Assembly: GCF_041154485.1 (NCBI RefSeq)
Contig: NZ_AP028670.1
Location: 372,001 to 436,000 of the forward strand
Direction of reading: 5' to 3'
DNA length: 64,000 nucleotides
Source: Variovorax sp. V93
GTDB lineage: Bacteria; Pseudomonadota; Gammaproteobacteria; Burkholderiales; Burkholderiaceae_C
This document shows positions 1-8,308 of the stretch, in pieces. Positions within the stretch are counted from its first letter, which is position 1, and the number at the start of each line of letters is the position of its first letter. A model generated the notes under the pieces. It was given only the letters and a program-made list of their open reading frames with translations, searched no databases and was not told the DNA's origin. A program made the translations under genes and the position numbers.

Positions 1-76
1 GCGGGCCGGCCATCACGCGCGACAGGTCGAGCACGCGCACGCCGGCCAGGGGTTGCATGGAAAGGTGGTTCTTCAT
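1..76 (-). CDS. CaiB/BaiF family CoA-transferase, N-terminal fragment
   Basis: Only the first 25 codons lie in the window, because the gene runs off the left edge. Read on the minus strand from the ATG at 74-76, the product contains LAGVRVLDLSRVMAG. This is the typical N-terminal strand and loop of class III (CaiB/BaiF) CoA-transferases, which move CoA between organic acids in catabolism. A second in-frame ATG at 56-58 would give a protein beginning MQPLAGVRVL and is an alternative start. A GAGGACC stretch before the first ATG could serve as the ribosome binding site. The substrate cannot be inferred from so short a piece. Confidence 0.75.
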   Translation of the reverse strand, partial: MKNHLSMQPLAGVRVLDLSRVMAGP

Positions 77-176
77 TCAGGGGTCCTCGGGGCGCCCGCC
101 CCGGACGCCAGAACACCCAGTCTAGGAGCGCACCCCTCCCGCCATGCACCGGCGCATGAAAAGGTGCTTTGTAGTT

Positions 177-1472
177 TCAGTCGAGCCCGTCGAAGTCCGC
201 GTCGTCGGGCCCGATGTGCGCGGGCGAGCGCCAGCTGGCATCGCGCATCGAGCGCGCGACCTGCTGCTCCACGCCCATCAGCACCGCGAAGATCGCCATG
301 CGCACCGGGATGCCGTTGTCGGTCTGCCTGAAGATCGCCAGCCGCGGGTCGTGGTTGAGGTCCACGCTGAGGTCGTTCGCGCCCGGGCGCCCGTCGCGCG
401 GCAAGGGATGCATCAGGATGGTGTCGGGCTTGCAGGCCGCATCCACCAGGGCCTTGCACACCTGGAACTCGGGCGTGTAGCCCTCCAGCGTTTCTCCGTT
501 CGCGAACCGCTCCTTCTGAACGCGGGTCGCATAGACCACGTCGGCGCCGCGCAGCCCCTGCGCCAGCGAGGAGGTCTGCTCGATGACGTGGCCGTTGCGC
601 GCGACCAGCTCGACCAGGTAGGCCGGCATCTCCAGCGAGGGCGGCGCGATCAGCGTGAACTTCAGCCCGCGGTACAGCGACAGCAGGCGGATCAGCGAAT
701 GCACCGTGCGGCCGTACTTGAGGTCGCCGACCATCGCCACATGCGTGCCGTCGACCAGCTTGCCCATGCGCAAGAACTCGCGCTGGATGGTGTACAGGTC
801 GAGGATGGCCTGGCTCGGGTGTTCGCCGGGGCCGTCGCCGGCGTTGATGACCGGAATGTTGGTGGCGCGCGCGAATTCGGCTACCGAGCCCTGCTCGGGA
901 TGGCGCACCACCAGCGCGTCGACATAGCCGCTCATCACGCGGCTGGTGTCGTAGATCGACTCGCCCTTGGCCATCGACGAGAAGGTGAAGCCCGTGGTGT
1001 CGCACACCGTGCCGCCGAGCCGGCAGAAGGCGGCGCCGAAGCTCACGCGCGTGCGCGTGCTGGCCTCGAAGAACAGGCTGCCGAGCACGGCGCCCTCGAG
1101 GATGCGCGTGACCTTCTGCCGGCGCGCGATCGGCTGCATCACGTCGGCCACGTGGAACAGGTCCTCGAGGCTGCCACGGTCGAACTGTGCGACCGACAGC
1201 AGCTGCGGCTTGCCTTCAGCCGCGATGCGCTGCGCGAGCGGACGCTGCCCTGCGCCCGCCGGACCGGCACCGGTGTCCAGCGCCTCGCGCTGAAGAATCT
1301 CGGCAACGAACTTGCCGACCATCTCCGGCATCGCGCGCGACTCGCTCGAGTCGGACGGCAGCAGCCAGGTGTCGAGCGCACGGCGGCGCACGCCCAGCCG
1401 TTCGGAGAATGCGTCGCGCGTGAGATTGAGGCGGCGCATCGCGTCGCGCAGGAGGTCTTGCTGTTGGCTCAT
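177..1472 (-). CDS. pyrB: Aspartate carbamoyltransferase with N-terminal HTH-like domain
   Basis: This 431-residue protein catalyses the committed step of pyrimidine synthesis, carbamoyl phosphate plus aspartate to carbamoyl aspartate, in the cytosol. The carbamoyl-phosphate loop FFEASTRTRVSF (STRTR at about 138-142) and the C-terminal HPLPR motif are both present. The protein is about 90 residues longer than a usual catalytic chain. Residues 12-50 resemble a helix-turn-helix (LTRDAFSERLGVRRRALDTW), and similar extensions occur in Burkholderiales PyrB as I recall them. The ATG at 1470-1472 is chosen because the HTH-like block follows at once; an in-frame start eight codons upstream is possible. 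No separate regulatory chain lies nearby. Paired palindromes upstream suggest autoregulation, which is inference. Confidence 0.88.
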   Translation of the reverse strand: MSQQQDLLRDAMRRLNLTRDAFSERLGVRRRALDTWLLPSDSSESRAMPEMVGKFVAEILQREALDTGAGPAGAGQRPLAQRIAAEGKPQLLSVAQFDRGSLEDLFHVADVMQPIARRQKVTRILEGAVLGSLFFEASTRTRVSFGAAFCRLGGTVCDTTGFTFSSMAKGESIYDTSRVMSGYVDALVVRHPEQGSVAEFARATNIPVINAGDGPGEHPSQAILDLYTIQREFLRMGKLVDGTHVAMVGDLKYGRTVHSLIRLLSLYRGLKFTLIAPPSLEMPAYLVELVARNGHVIEQTSSLAQGLRGADVVYATRVQKERFANGETLEGYTPEFQVCKALVDAACKPDTILMHPLPRDGRPGANDLSVDLNHDPRLAIFRQTDNGIPVRMAIFAVLMGVEQQVARSMRDASWRSPAHIGPDDADFDGLD

Positions 1473-1482
1473 GCGTCGAATG

Positions 1483-1532
1483 TACGCCATGCGCAAAAAA
1501 CCTCCAAGAAAAAATACGCATTGCGTATATTT
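1483..1532. promoter_or_regulatory. Two palindromic operator-like sites upstream of pyrB
   Basis: A perfect 13-nt palindrome TACGCATTGCGTA spans 1515-1527, and the symmetry extends outward as A/T flanks to about 1510-1532. A related copy, TACGCCATGCGCA, spans 1483-1495 and matches at 10 of 13 positions. The centres are 32 nt apart, close to three helical turns, so two dimers could bind one DNA face. Both sites lie between the pyrB start and the stop of the upstream oxidoreductase gene, where the pyrB promoter should be. The HTH-like region at the PyrB N-terminus is the obvious candidate binder. Confidence 0.6.
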
Positions 1533-1557
1533 TGGATGCCAAACAGGCCCACACCGG

Positions 1558-3171
1558 TCAACCCGTCCCGCGCACCAGCGCCGCCCCCTTCTCCGCGATC
1601 ATGATCGATGCGGCATTGGTATTGGTCGACACCATCGCCGGCATCACGGCCGCGTCGATCACGCGCAGCCGCTCGATGCCGCGCACGCGCAGCTGCGGGT
1701 CCACCACCGAGAGCGCGTCGCCGCCCATGCGGCAGGTGCCGGCGGGATGGAACACGGTGCCGCCCTTGTGGCGCGCGAAGGCCTCGAGCGCGGCGTCGTC
1801 GGCCGCCTCGCGCCCGGGCAGGTATTCCTCGTCCGTCACCAGGTCGCGGAAGGCCGGCTGGCGGTAGATCTCGCGCAGCATCTTGAGGCCCGCCACCAGC
1901 ACCTTGGCGTCGTGCGGATCGCTCAGGTAGTTGGAAACGATGCGCGGCGGCGCCAGCGGATCGGCCGAGCGGATCTGCACCGTGCCGCGCGACAGCGGCC
2001 GGCACTGGGTGGCCGAGGCCGAAAAGCCCGAGAAGCGGTGCAGCGGATCGCCGGGCTTGTCCACCGACAGCGGCATCACGTTGAACAGCACGTCGGGGCG
2101 GCCGCCCTGGGCATGCGGGCTGCAGACCATGCCGCCGACCTGGCCCGCGCCCACCGTGAGCGGGCCGCGCTGGCGGAACAGCCACTGCGCGCCCATGGCG
2201 GCTAGCGCGAGCGGATTGCGCACCTGGTCGTTCAGCGACATGCGCTTCCTGAGCTTGACGATCACCCGCGCCTGGTAATGGTCCTGCAGGTTCTCGCCGA
2301 CCTGCGGCGCATCGGCGTGCACCGCGATGCCATGGCCGCGCAGCAGGCCGGCCGGGCCCACGCCCGACAGCTGCAGCAGCTGCGGCGACTGCAGCGCCCC
2401 AGCGGCCAGCAGCACCTCGGCGTCCGCACGCGCGCTGCGCAGTCCGCCCTCCTGCAGCCACTCCACGCCGACCGCACGGCCCTGCTCGATCAGCACCCGC
2501 GTCACGTGCACGCCCGTCAGCACCGTGAGATTGGGCCGTGCGCGCACCGGCGCCAGGAAGGCCGTGGCCGCATCGCAGCGCCAGTGGCCGCGCAGCGTCA
2601 GCTGGTAGGCGCCCAGGCCCTCGGTGCGCGCGCCGTTGAAGTCCGGGTTGCGGCCGTGGCCGGCCTGCACGCCCGCCTCGATCCAGGCGGCGCAGTAGGG
2701 GTGTTCGTTGCGCAGGTCCGAGACGCACAGCTCGCCCGAGGCGCCGTGGTATTCGCTCTCGCCGCCCTGGTAGCGCTCGGATTTCCTGAAGTACGGCAGC
2801 ACCTCGCGAAAGCTCCAGCCCGTGGCGCCCGCCACGGCGGCCCAGTCGTCGAAGTCGGCATGCTGGCCGCGGATGTACAGCAGGCCGTTGATCGCGCTGG
2901 AGCCGCCCAGCACCTTGCCGCGCGGCCAGACGATGGCGCGGTGGCCCGTGGCCTCCTGCGGCTCCACGGCAAACTGCCACGAATAGCGCGGGTCGTAGAT
3001 GGTGCGGAAGTAGCCGATCGGCATGCGCAGCCAGAAGGCGCCGCCCTCGCCGCCCGCCTCGAGCACCAGCACGCGGCAGCGCGCATCGGCGCTCAGTCGG
3101 TTGGCCAGCACGCAGCCGGCCGAACCGGCGCCGACGATGATGTAGTCGTAGCCGCCGGCGCCCGCCGTCAT
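1558..3171 (-). CDS. GMC family FAD-dependent oxidoreductase (choline dehydrogenase-like)
   Basis: The 537-residue product is a glucose-methanol-choline oxidoreductase, a class that oxidises alcohols with FAD. Near the N-terminus YIIVGAGSAGCVLANRL is the dinucleotide-binding GxGxxG motif, followed by LEAGG and the family signature WPRGKVLGGSSAING. The C-terminal part contains VFHPAGTCRMG with the expected active-site histidine, then RVIDAAVMPAMVSTNTNAA. There is no signal peptide. Its ATG overlaps the TGA of the upstream solute-binding gene (ATGA at 3168-3171), so the two are probably translationally coupled. This makes the enzyme the last gene of an ABC-importer operon and suggests that it acts on the imported compound. 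The substrate is unknown. Confidence 0.9.
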   Translation of the reverse strand: MTAGAGGYDYIIVGAGSAGCVLANRLSADARCRVLVLEAGGEGGAFWLRMPIGYFRTIYDPRYSWQFAVEPQEATGHRAIVWPRGKVLGGSSAINGLLYIRGQHADFDDWAAVAGATGWSFREVLPYFRKSERYQGGESEYHGASGELCVSDLRNEHPYCAAWIEAGVQAGHGRNPDFNGARTEGLGAYQLTLRGHWRCDAATAFLAPVRARPNLTVLTGVHVTRVLIEQGRAVGVEWLQEGGLRSARADAEVLLAAGALQSPQLLQLSGVGPAGLLRGHGIAVHADAPQVGENLQDHYQARVIVKLRKRMSLNDQVRNPLALAAMGAQWLFRQRGPLTVGAGQVGGMVCSPHAQGGRPDVLFNVMPLSVDKPGDPLHRFSGFSASATQCRPLSRGTVQIRSADPLAPPRIVSNYLSDPHDAKVLVAGLKMLREIYRQPAFRDLVTDEEYLPGREAADDAALEAFARHKGGTVFHPAGTCRMGGDALSVVDPQLRVRGIERLRVIDAAVMPAMVSTNTNAASIMIAEKGAALVRGTG

Positions 3172-4172
3172 GCCTTGACGGTCTCCAGGAAGGGCTTGGC
3201 GTCGAAGTACTGCTCGGCCTTCAGCGCGCCCTGGATGTTGGCATTGGCCACGAAGAAGTCCGTCACCTGCTGCAGCCACTTGGTGACCGTGCCGTCCTGG
3301 TAGCGCGTGCGCCACTCGGCGTTGGTGTAGTACTTGGAGGCCTTGAACTGCTCCTTGAAGTCGGCCAGCGGCACTTCCTTGTACTGGGTCTTCTGCAGCA
3401 TCTCGGCCGCGGCGTCGGGCTTGCCCGTGACCACGTCGTTGACCTCGGCCCATGCAGCGATCAGCCTGGCGATGACGGCGCGGTTCTTGTCGTAGTAGTC
3501 GTTGCGCGCGGCCCAGCCACCCATGATGGCGGCCTCGGGGAAGAAGGCCGAGGCATCGATCAGCTTGCGCGCGCCCGGCAGCTTCTGCCGGATCACCGAA
3601 TCGAAGGGCACCCACAGCGCCACCGCCGGCACCGCGCCGGAGATGAAGGAGGTGACGGCCTCGGTCATGCGCTGGTTGACCAGCTTCACGTCCTTGGCCG
3701 GGTCCAGCTTGGCCGAGCGCAGCGCGCGGTCCAGGAACACGTGCGCCGTGGTGCCGGTGGTGGTGGAGATCTGCTTGCCCTTGAGATCGGCCACCGTCTG
3801 GATGCCGGCGTCCTCGCGCACCCACAGCTGGGCCGTCGCGTACTCGATGTTGTTCATCAGGAACACCTTGCCCTGGCCGCGCGCCGGAAAGTTGGACACC
3901 ACGGCGCCGGTGGACAGCATGTCCAGGCTGCCGCCGATCATGGCCTGGAACAGCTCCAGGCCGGTGGTGAACTGGATCATCTCGAGCTCGAGCCCCTGCT
4001 TCGCAAAGGCGCCGCTTTCCTGCCCGATCCAGATGTGGCCGTCCACGGCCGGGGTGTGCAGGTAGCCCACCTTGACCTTGGTCCGCGCCTGGGCGAAGGC
4101 CGGCATGCCGCCGGCCAGTGCGGCCGCGCCGGCGGCGGCGGCCTGGATCAGTTGTCTGCGTCGAAGGGCCAT
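3168..4172 (-). CDS. ABC transporter substrate-binding protein, NMT1/SsuA/TauA type
   Basis: This 334-residue periplasmic protein begins with a signal peptide carrying a cluster of arginines (MALRRRQLIQ) and an Ala-rich core, with likely cleavage after AFA near residue 27. The arginines make Tat export possible. The mature part has the NMT1-like pattern KVKVGYLHTPAVDGHIWIG and AFAKQGLELEMIQFTTG, typical of binding proteins for nitrate, sulfonates, taurine, pyrimidine precursors or aromatic acids. It lies 41 nt downstream of the ATPase gene and overlaps the oxidoreductase start. The family is clear, but the ligand cannot be read from the sequence. The adjoining oxidoreductase and enolase-superfamily genes favour a carbon compound. 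Confidence 0.88.
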   Translation of the reverse strand: MALRRRQLIQAAAAGAAALAGGMPAFAQARTKVKVGYLHTPAVDGHIWIGQESGAFAKQGLELEMIQFTTGLELFQAMIGGSLDMLSTGAVVSNFPARGQGKVFLMNNIEYATAQLWVREDAGIQTVADLKGKQISTTTGTTAHVFLDRALRSAKLDPAKDVKLVNQRMTEAVTSFISGAVPAVALWVPFDSVIRQKLPGARKLIDASAFFPEAAIMGGWAARNDYYDKNRAVIARLIAAWAEVNDVVTGKPDAAAEMLQKTQYKEVPLADFKEQFKASKYYTNAEWRTRYQDGTVTKWLQQVTDFFVANANIQGALKAEQYFDAKPFLETVKA

Positions 4173-4213
4173 GGTGTGTCTCCTGTGGCGGGGTGGTGAA
4201 AGCAGCGAAGCGG

Positions 4214-5029
4214 CTAGTCCGACATGCGCACGGCCTGCCTGGCCTGCGCGGCGTATTCCTGCATGACGAGCTCGCGGATGTGGGCCCGCAGTTCGGCGAA
4301 GCGCGGATCCTCGTGCAGGTTCTCCGCGCGCGGGTAGCCGAAGGGAATGTCGATCACGGTGCGGATGCGCGCCGGCCGCGCGGTGACCACGACGATGCGC
4401 GACGACAGGTAGATCGCCTCTTCCACCGAGTGCGTGATCAGCATCACGGTCTTGCCGTCGCTCTGCAGCACCTGCAGCAGCAGGTCCTGCATGGCCGAGC
4501 GGGTCTGCGCATCGAGCGCGCCGAAGGGCTCGTCCATCAGCAGGAATTCCGGCCGCACCGCGTAGGCCCGCGCGATCGCCAGCCGCTGGCGCATGCCGCC
4601 CGACAGGTGCTTCGGAAAATGCCGCGCGAAGTCCGACAGCCCCATCAGCTGCATGTAGCGCTGCACGATCTGCTCGCGCTCGGCGGCGGGCACGCGGCTC
4701 GCGGAAAGCTTCAGGCCGAACTCGATGTTCTGCCGCACCGTGAGCCAGGGGAACACGCCGTACTCCTGGAAGATCACGCCGCGGTCGGGCCCGGGCGCGG
4801 CCACCGGCTTGCCATCGAGCAGCACCTGGCCGCTGGTGGGTTGGACGAAGCCGCCGACGATGTTCATCATCGTCGTCTTGCCGCAGCCCGAGGGGCCGAT
4901 GATGGAAACGAACTCGCCGTGGCGGATGTCGAACGACACGTCGTCGAGCACGCGCATGGCGCCATGGTCGGTGGGAAAGTCGACCGACACGTGCTCGAAG
5001 CTGATGCGGATGGGTGGCTGTGGCGTCAT
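4214..5029 (-). CDS. ABC transporter ATP-binding protein, SsuB/TauB type
   Basis: This 271-residue cytoplasmic ATPase powers the importer encoded with it. All motifs are intact: Walker A GPSGCGKTT, the signature LSGGMRQR, Walker B with FLLMDEPFGALD, and the switch histidine in MLITHSVEEA. The run RIVVVTARPARI near the end is typical of the nitrate/sulfonate/taurine subfamily. The gene follows the permease by 16 nt and precedes the binding-protein gene by 41 nt, all on the minus strand, so the three form one transport operon. It starts with an ATG at 5027-5029. Confidence 0.92.
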   Translation of the reverse strand: MTPQPPIRISFEHVSVDFPTDHGAMRVLDDVSFDIRHGEFVSIIGPSGCGKTTMMNIVGGFVQPTSGQVLLDGKPVAAPGPDRGVIFQEYGVFPWLTVRQNIEFGLKLSASRVPAAEREQIVQRYMQLMGLSDFARHFPKHLSGGMRQRLAIARAYAVRPEFLLMDEPFGALDAQTRSAMQDLLLQVLQSDGKTVMLITHSVEEAIYLSSRIVVVTARPARIRTVIDIPFGYPRAENLHEDPRFAELRAHIRELVMQEYAAQARQAVRMSD

Positions 5030-5045
5030 GGCGGGCGGCCCTCCT

Positions 5046-5816
5046 TCAGGCGATGCGGTCCTGCCAGGCCACCAGCCGGCGCGTGGCCAGCCGCAGCAGC
5101 AGGTCCATGACGAGTGCGATCACGCCGATGCAGATGATGCCCACGTAGATGATGTCGAGCTGGAAGAACGAGGAGGCGTTCTGGATCAGCGCCCCCAGGC
5201 CCTGCTGCGCCGCGATGAGCTCGGACGCGACCAGCGTGGCCCACGCCACGCCGAGCGCCACGCGCACCGCCGTGAGGATGTGCGGGATGGTGAGCGGCAC
5301 GATCACCTTGCCGAAGATCTCGACGTCGCTCGCGCCCAGCGTGCGCGCCACCTTGATGTAGATCGGGCTGATCTGCGCGATGCCCTCGTACATGACGATC
5401 ACGCCCGCGAAGAACGAGGCATAGAAAAGGATCGCCGTCTTGGCCGCCTCGCCGATGCCGAAGTACACGATCACCAGCGGGATCAGCGCAATCGGCGGCA
5501 GCGCGCGAAAGAAGTTGATGACCGGGTCCATGAAGCTGCGCAGGCCCCGGTACCAGCCGAGGCAGAAGCCCACCGGCACCGCCAGCGACACGCCCAGCGC
5601 CACACCGACGAAGACGCGCTGCGTCGACATGTAGATGTCTTCCCACAGCCTGCCGCGCGACAGCTCGACGAACTTGGCCAGCACCATGTGCGGCGCCGGC
5701 ACCAGCGCGGGATTGACCAGGCCGCTCGCGCGGATGGCGTACCAGAGCGCGAGGATCAGCAGCCACGGCGCCACGATCAGCAGCGCGCGCGTCAGCGGGG
5801 AAGAGGAGCTTCTCAT
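5046..5816 (-). CDS. ABC transporter permease, SsuC/TauC type
   Basis: This 256-residue inner-membrane protein is the channel of the importer. It has about six hydrophobic segments, beginning with one at residues 10-30. The coupling-helix region reads VARTLGASDVEIFGKVIVPLTIPHI, the EAA motif of the binding-protein-dependent permease family. It is the first gene of the minus-strand operon permease, ATPase, binding protein, oxidoreductase. The likely promoter lies in the 93-nt divergent region before the GntR gene, so that regulator probably controls the operon. Confidence 0.9.
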   Translation of the reverse strand: MRSSSSPLTRALLIVAPWLLILALWYAIRASGLVNPALVPAPHMVLAKFVELSRGRLWEDIYMSTQRVFVGVALGVSLAVPVGFCLGWYRGLRSFMDPVINFFRALPPIALIPLVIVYFGIGEAAKTAILFYASFFAGVIVMYEGIAQISPIYIKVARTLGASDVEIFGKVIVPLTIPHILTAVRVALGVAWATLVASELIAAQQGLGALIQNASSFFQLDIIYVGIICIGVIALVMDLLLRLATRRLVAWQDRIA

Positions 5817-5866
5817 CGGCGGTTTGTCTCTCGTTGGCGGACTTGGGCCCGTGGGCTTTCGTCTCT

Positions 5867-5900
5867 ATCAATCTGTCATACTATAGACCATACGTTTGAT
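5867..5900. promoter_or_regulatory. Divergent control region with interrupted dyads (GntR operator candidate)
   Basis: The 93-nt space between the permease and the GntR gene is AT-rich beside its surroundings and must hold both divergent promoters. It contains nested, imperfect symmetry: ATCAA at 5867-5871 with TTGAT at 5896-5900, and GTC at 5875-5877 with GAC at 5886-5888. The two dyad centres differ by 2 nt. A regulator of the HutC/UTRA class would be expected to bind here. The exact site is not certain. Confidence 0.4.
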
Positions 5901-5909
5901 CGATAAAAC

Positions 5910-6635
5910 ATGTCCGCCAGGTTTCTCGACAGTCCGATGCCGCGCTACCACCAGCTGGCGGACCTGCTGCGCCAGCGCATCGCGCGCGGCATCTGGCCGC
6001 GCGAGCACCGGCTGCCCTCGCTCGAGGAACTGACGGCCGAGTTCGGCGTGGCGCGCGTCACGGTGCGCCAGGCCATCGACCTGCTCGCGCGCGAGGGCCT
6101 GGTGTCGCCGCAGCAGGGCCGCGGCACCTTCGTCACCGGAACACCCAACCGCGACCGCTTCATCAGCGTGGTCACCAGCCTGGACGAACTGGCGCGCGTC
6201 TACGAGGACACGCAGCCGAAGATCATGAACATCGACGAGGCCGCGACCTCGCCGCCGCTCGCACCGGGCGAAGGCCAGCCGGCCGCGCGCTATGCCTTCA
6301 TGCGCCGCGTGCACTTCCGCGACGGCCGCGCCTACTGCGTCATCAACATCTACCTGGACGAGCGCATCTTCCGCAAGGCGCCCGAGAAGTTCCGCACCCA
6401 AACCGTGATCCCGCTGCTGATCGCGATGAAGCGCGTGAAGATCGCCCAGGCGCACCAGGTGCTGACCATCGGCACGGCCGACATGGAGGTGGCCGGCCTG
6501 CTCGAGCTGCCGATGAATGCGCCCGTGGCCGAGGTGCGCCGCATCTTCAAGGACGCCGAGGACACCGTGATCTACCTGGCCGACGTCACCTACCGCGGCG
6601 ATGCCATCCGCGTCGAAATGAACCTGAAACCATGA
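5910..6635 (+). CDS. GntR family transcriptional regulator (HutC/UTRA type)
   Basis: The 241-residue protein has an N-terminal winged helix (YHQLADLLRQRIARGIWP, LPSLEELTAEFGVARVTVRQA, ending QQGRGTFVTG) in residues 10-80. A C-terminal UTRA-type ligand-binding domain follows, with YLADVTYRGDAIRVEMNL at the end. It is divergent from the ABC-importer operon and overlaps the next plus-strand gene by an ATGA at 6632-6635. Regulators of this class usually repress and are released by a pathway metabolite. Control of both flanking transcription units is inferred from position. Confidence 0.9.
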   Translation: MSARFLDSPMPRYHQLADLLRQRIARGIWPREHRLPSLEELTAEFGVARVTVRQAIDLLAREGLVSPQQGRGTFVTGTPNRDRFISVVTSLDELARVYEDTQPKIMNIDEAATSPPLAPGEGQPAARYAFMRRVHFRDGRAYCVINIYLDERIFRKAPEKFRTQTVIPLLIAMKRVKIAQAHQVLTIGTADMEVAGLLELPMNAPVAEVRRIFKDAEDTVIYLADVTYRGDAIRVEMNLKP

Positions 6636-7777
6636 AGCCGCTGCCCTCTTCGCCTGTCCATGCCGCGCGCATCGAGGCCTTCGTGTTCCGCTGCCCGATC
6701 GCCACGCCCGTGCGCACCTCGTTCGGCACCATGCACGACCGGCCGGCCGTCTTCGTGCGCGTGGAAGACCGTGACGGCGCCACCGGCTGGGGCGAGGTCT
6801 GGTGCAACTTTCCTTCCTGCGGCGCGGAGCACCGCGCGAGGCTCGTCGACACCGTGATGGCGCCGCTGCTGGCGAGCCGCGCCTTCGACGGCCCCGCCGA
6901 AGCCTTCGACTGGCTGACCGAGCGCACCGCCGTGCTCGCGATCCAGTCGGGCGAGCCGGGCCCGATGGCGCAGGTGATCGCGGGCATCGACCTGGCGCTG
7001 TGGGACCTGTGCGCGCGGCGCGCCGGCCAGCCGCTGTGGCGCTACCTGGGCGGCGCGCACGATGGCGTGGGTGTCTATGCCAGCGGCCTCAATCCCGACC
7101 GTCCGCAGGAGCTCGCGGCGCAGCGGCTCGCCGAAGGCTACCGCGCGTTCAAGCTCAAGATCGGCTTCGGCCGCGAGCGCGACCTTGCAAACCTGGCGGC
7201 GATGCGCGAGGTGCTGGGCCCCGGCCTGCCGCTCATGACCGATGCCAACCAGGCCTGGAGCCTGGACGAGGCCCGCGGCATGGCGCCGCAGCTGGAAGCC
7301 TTCAACCTCGGGTGGCTCGAGGAGCCGCTGCGCGCCGACCGGCCCTGGCACGAGTGGCAGCAGCTGTCGCAGGCCACAGGCATTCCGCTCGCGGCCGGCG
7401 AGAACATCGCGGGCCCGGCGGCCTTCGATGCCGCCATTGCGCAGGGCGTGCTCTCCGTGCTGCAGCCCGACAGCGCCAAGTGGGGCGGCATCTCGGGCTG
7501 CTGGCCCGTGATCGCGCGCGCCCAGGCGGCAGGCCTGCGCTACTGTCCGCACTACCTGGGCGGCGGCATCGGCCTGCTGCATTCGGCCCACTTGCTGGCC
7601 GCGGTGGGCGGCGGCGGCACCCTCGAGATCGACGCCAACCCCAATCCGCTGCGCACCGCGCTCGCGCCGGCGCTGTCGCGCGTGATGGAAGGCCGCTGCA
7701 GCCTGGGCGAGCAGCCGGGCATCGGGGTGGCGCCCGACCTCGGCGCAGTGGCGCAGCTGGCTGCGGCGGGCTGCTGA
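6632..7777 (+). CDS. Mandelate racemase/muconate lactonizing enzyme family protein
   Basis: This 381-residue cytosolic enzyme belongs to the enolase superfamily, which abstracts an alpha proton next to a carboxylate using Mg2+. The barrel motifs are visible: FKLKIGFG with the KxK catalytic lysines, metal ligands in MTDANQAW and WLEEPL, and AAGENI. The final segment CPHYLGGGIGLLHSAHL is as expected. Its start overlaps the GntR stop, so regulator and enzyme are co-translated. It probably acts as a sugar-acid dehydratase or racemase on the compound taken up by the neighbouring ABC transporter. The exact reaction cannot be assigned from motifs alone. Confidence 0.88.
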   Translation: MKPLPSSPVHAARIEAFVFRCPIATPVRTSFGTMHDRPAVFVRVEDRDGATGWGEVWCNFPSCGAEHRARLVDTVMAPLLASRAFDGPAEAFDWLTERTAVLAIQSGEPGPMAQVIAGIDLALWDLCARRAGQPLWRYLGGAHDGVGVYASGLNPDRPQELAAQRLAEGYRAFKLKIGFGRERDLANLAAMREVLGPGLPLMTDANQAWSLDEARGMAPQLEAFNLGWLEEPLRADRPWHEWQQLSQATGIPLAAGENIAGPAAFDAAIAQGVLSVLQPDSAKWGGISGCWPVIARAQAAGLRYCPHYLGGGIGLLHSAHLLAAVGGGGTLEIDANPNPLRTALAPALSRVMEGRCSLGEQPGIGVAPDLGAVAQLAAAGC

Positions 7778-7778
7778 C

Positions 7779-8114
7779 TCAGTCGGTGCGGCTGGCCGGC
7801 AGCACGACGGTCATCAGCAGCCTGGCATCTTCCAGCGCATGCAGGCCGTGCGGCACGTCGCCCGCCAGGTACATGACCTGGTCGGCCTCGAGCACCCTCG
7901 CCTCGCCGCGCAGCTGCACCTCGACCTTGCCGCGCATGCACTGCAAGGTCATCGAGGTCGAGACGGCATGCGACGGAACCCGCTTGCCGGCCGGCAGCAC
8001 CAGCCACATGAGTTCGATGTCGCGGGCCTTCAGGAGTGCGCAGGTTTCCGTCGCCTGCCCGTCGAGCGCGCCGAGGTTCACGACCTGGCCGGAGGATGCG
8101 TGCGTGAGTGCCAT
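7779..8114 (-). CDS. Small cupin-domain protein
   Basis: This 111-residue single-domain beta-barrel protein is convergent with the preceding enzyme gene, with one base between the stops. The cupin pattern shows in LPAGKRVPSHAVSTSMTLQC and in the second motif YLAGDVPHGLHALEDARLL. The metal-binding set looks incomplete, with only some of the usual His/Glu positions filled, so it may be a sensor or a small isomerase rather than a dioxygenase. The ATG at 8112-8114 is chosen because conserved sequence begins there; the frame continues 30 codons upstream in low-complexity sequence. Confidence 0.75.
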   Translation of the reverse strand: MALTHASSGQVVNLGALDGQATETCALLKARDIELMWLVLPAGKRVPSHAVSTSMTLQCMRGKVEVQLRGEARVLEADQVMYLAGDVPHGLHALEDARLLMTVVLPASRTD

Positions 8115-8308
8115 GCGGGCAGTGTGGCAAGGCCTGCGGGCGCTGTCCAGAGGGCGGTCCTCCGGCGCAGCGCCTGCCGATTTCGCCGCAGAGACTGGTT
8201 GCATTGCCCACCGCGAACGTGAAGCCCACAGCGAACTCGGCGCCCGGACTGGACATCGGCATCCGGCGCGCTAAACTGTCCATGTTAGCTACTTTGCAGG
8301 ATCGGGCA

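Noticed and set aside
1558..3825. Extended minus-strand frame giving a 755-residue oxidoreductase
   Set aside because: The first third is an off-frame reading of the substrate-binding gene. The flavin motif starts just after the ATG at 3171.
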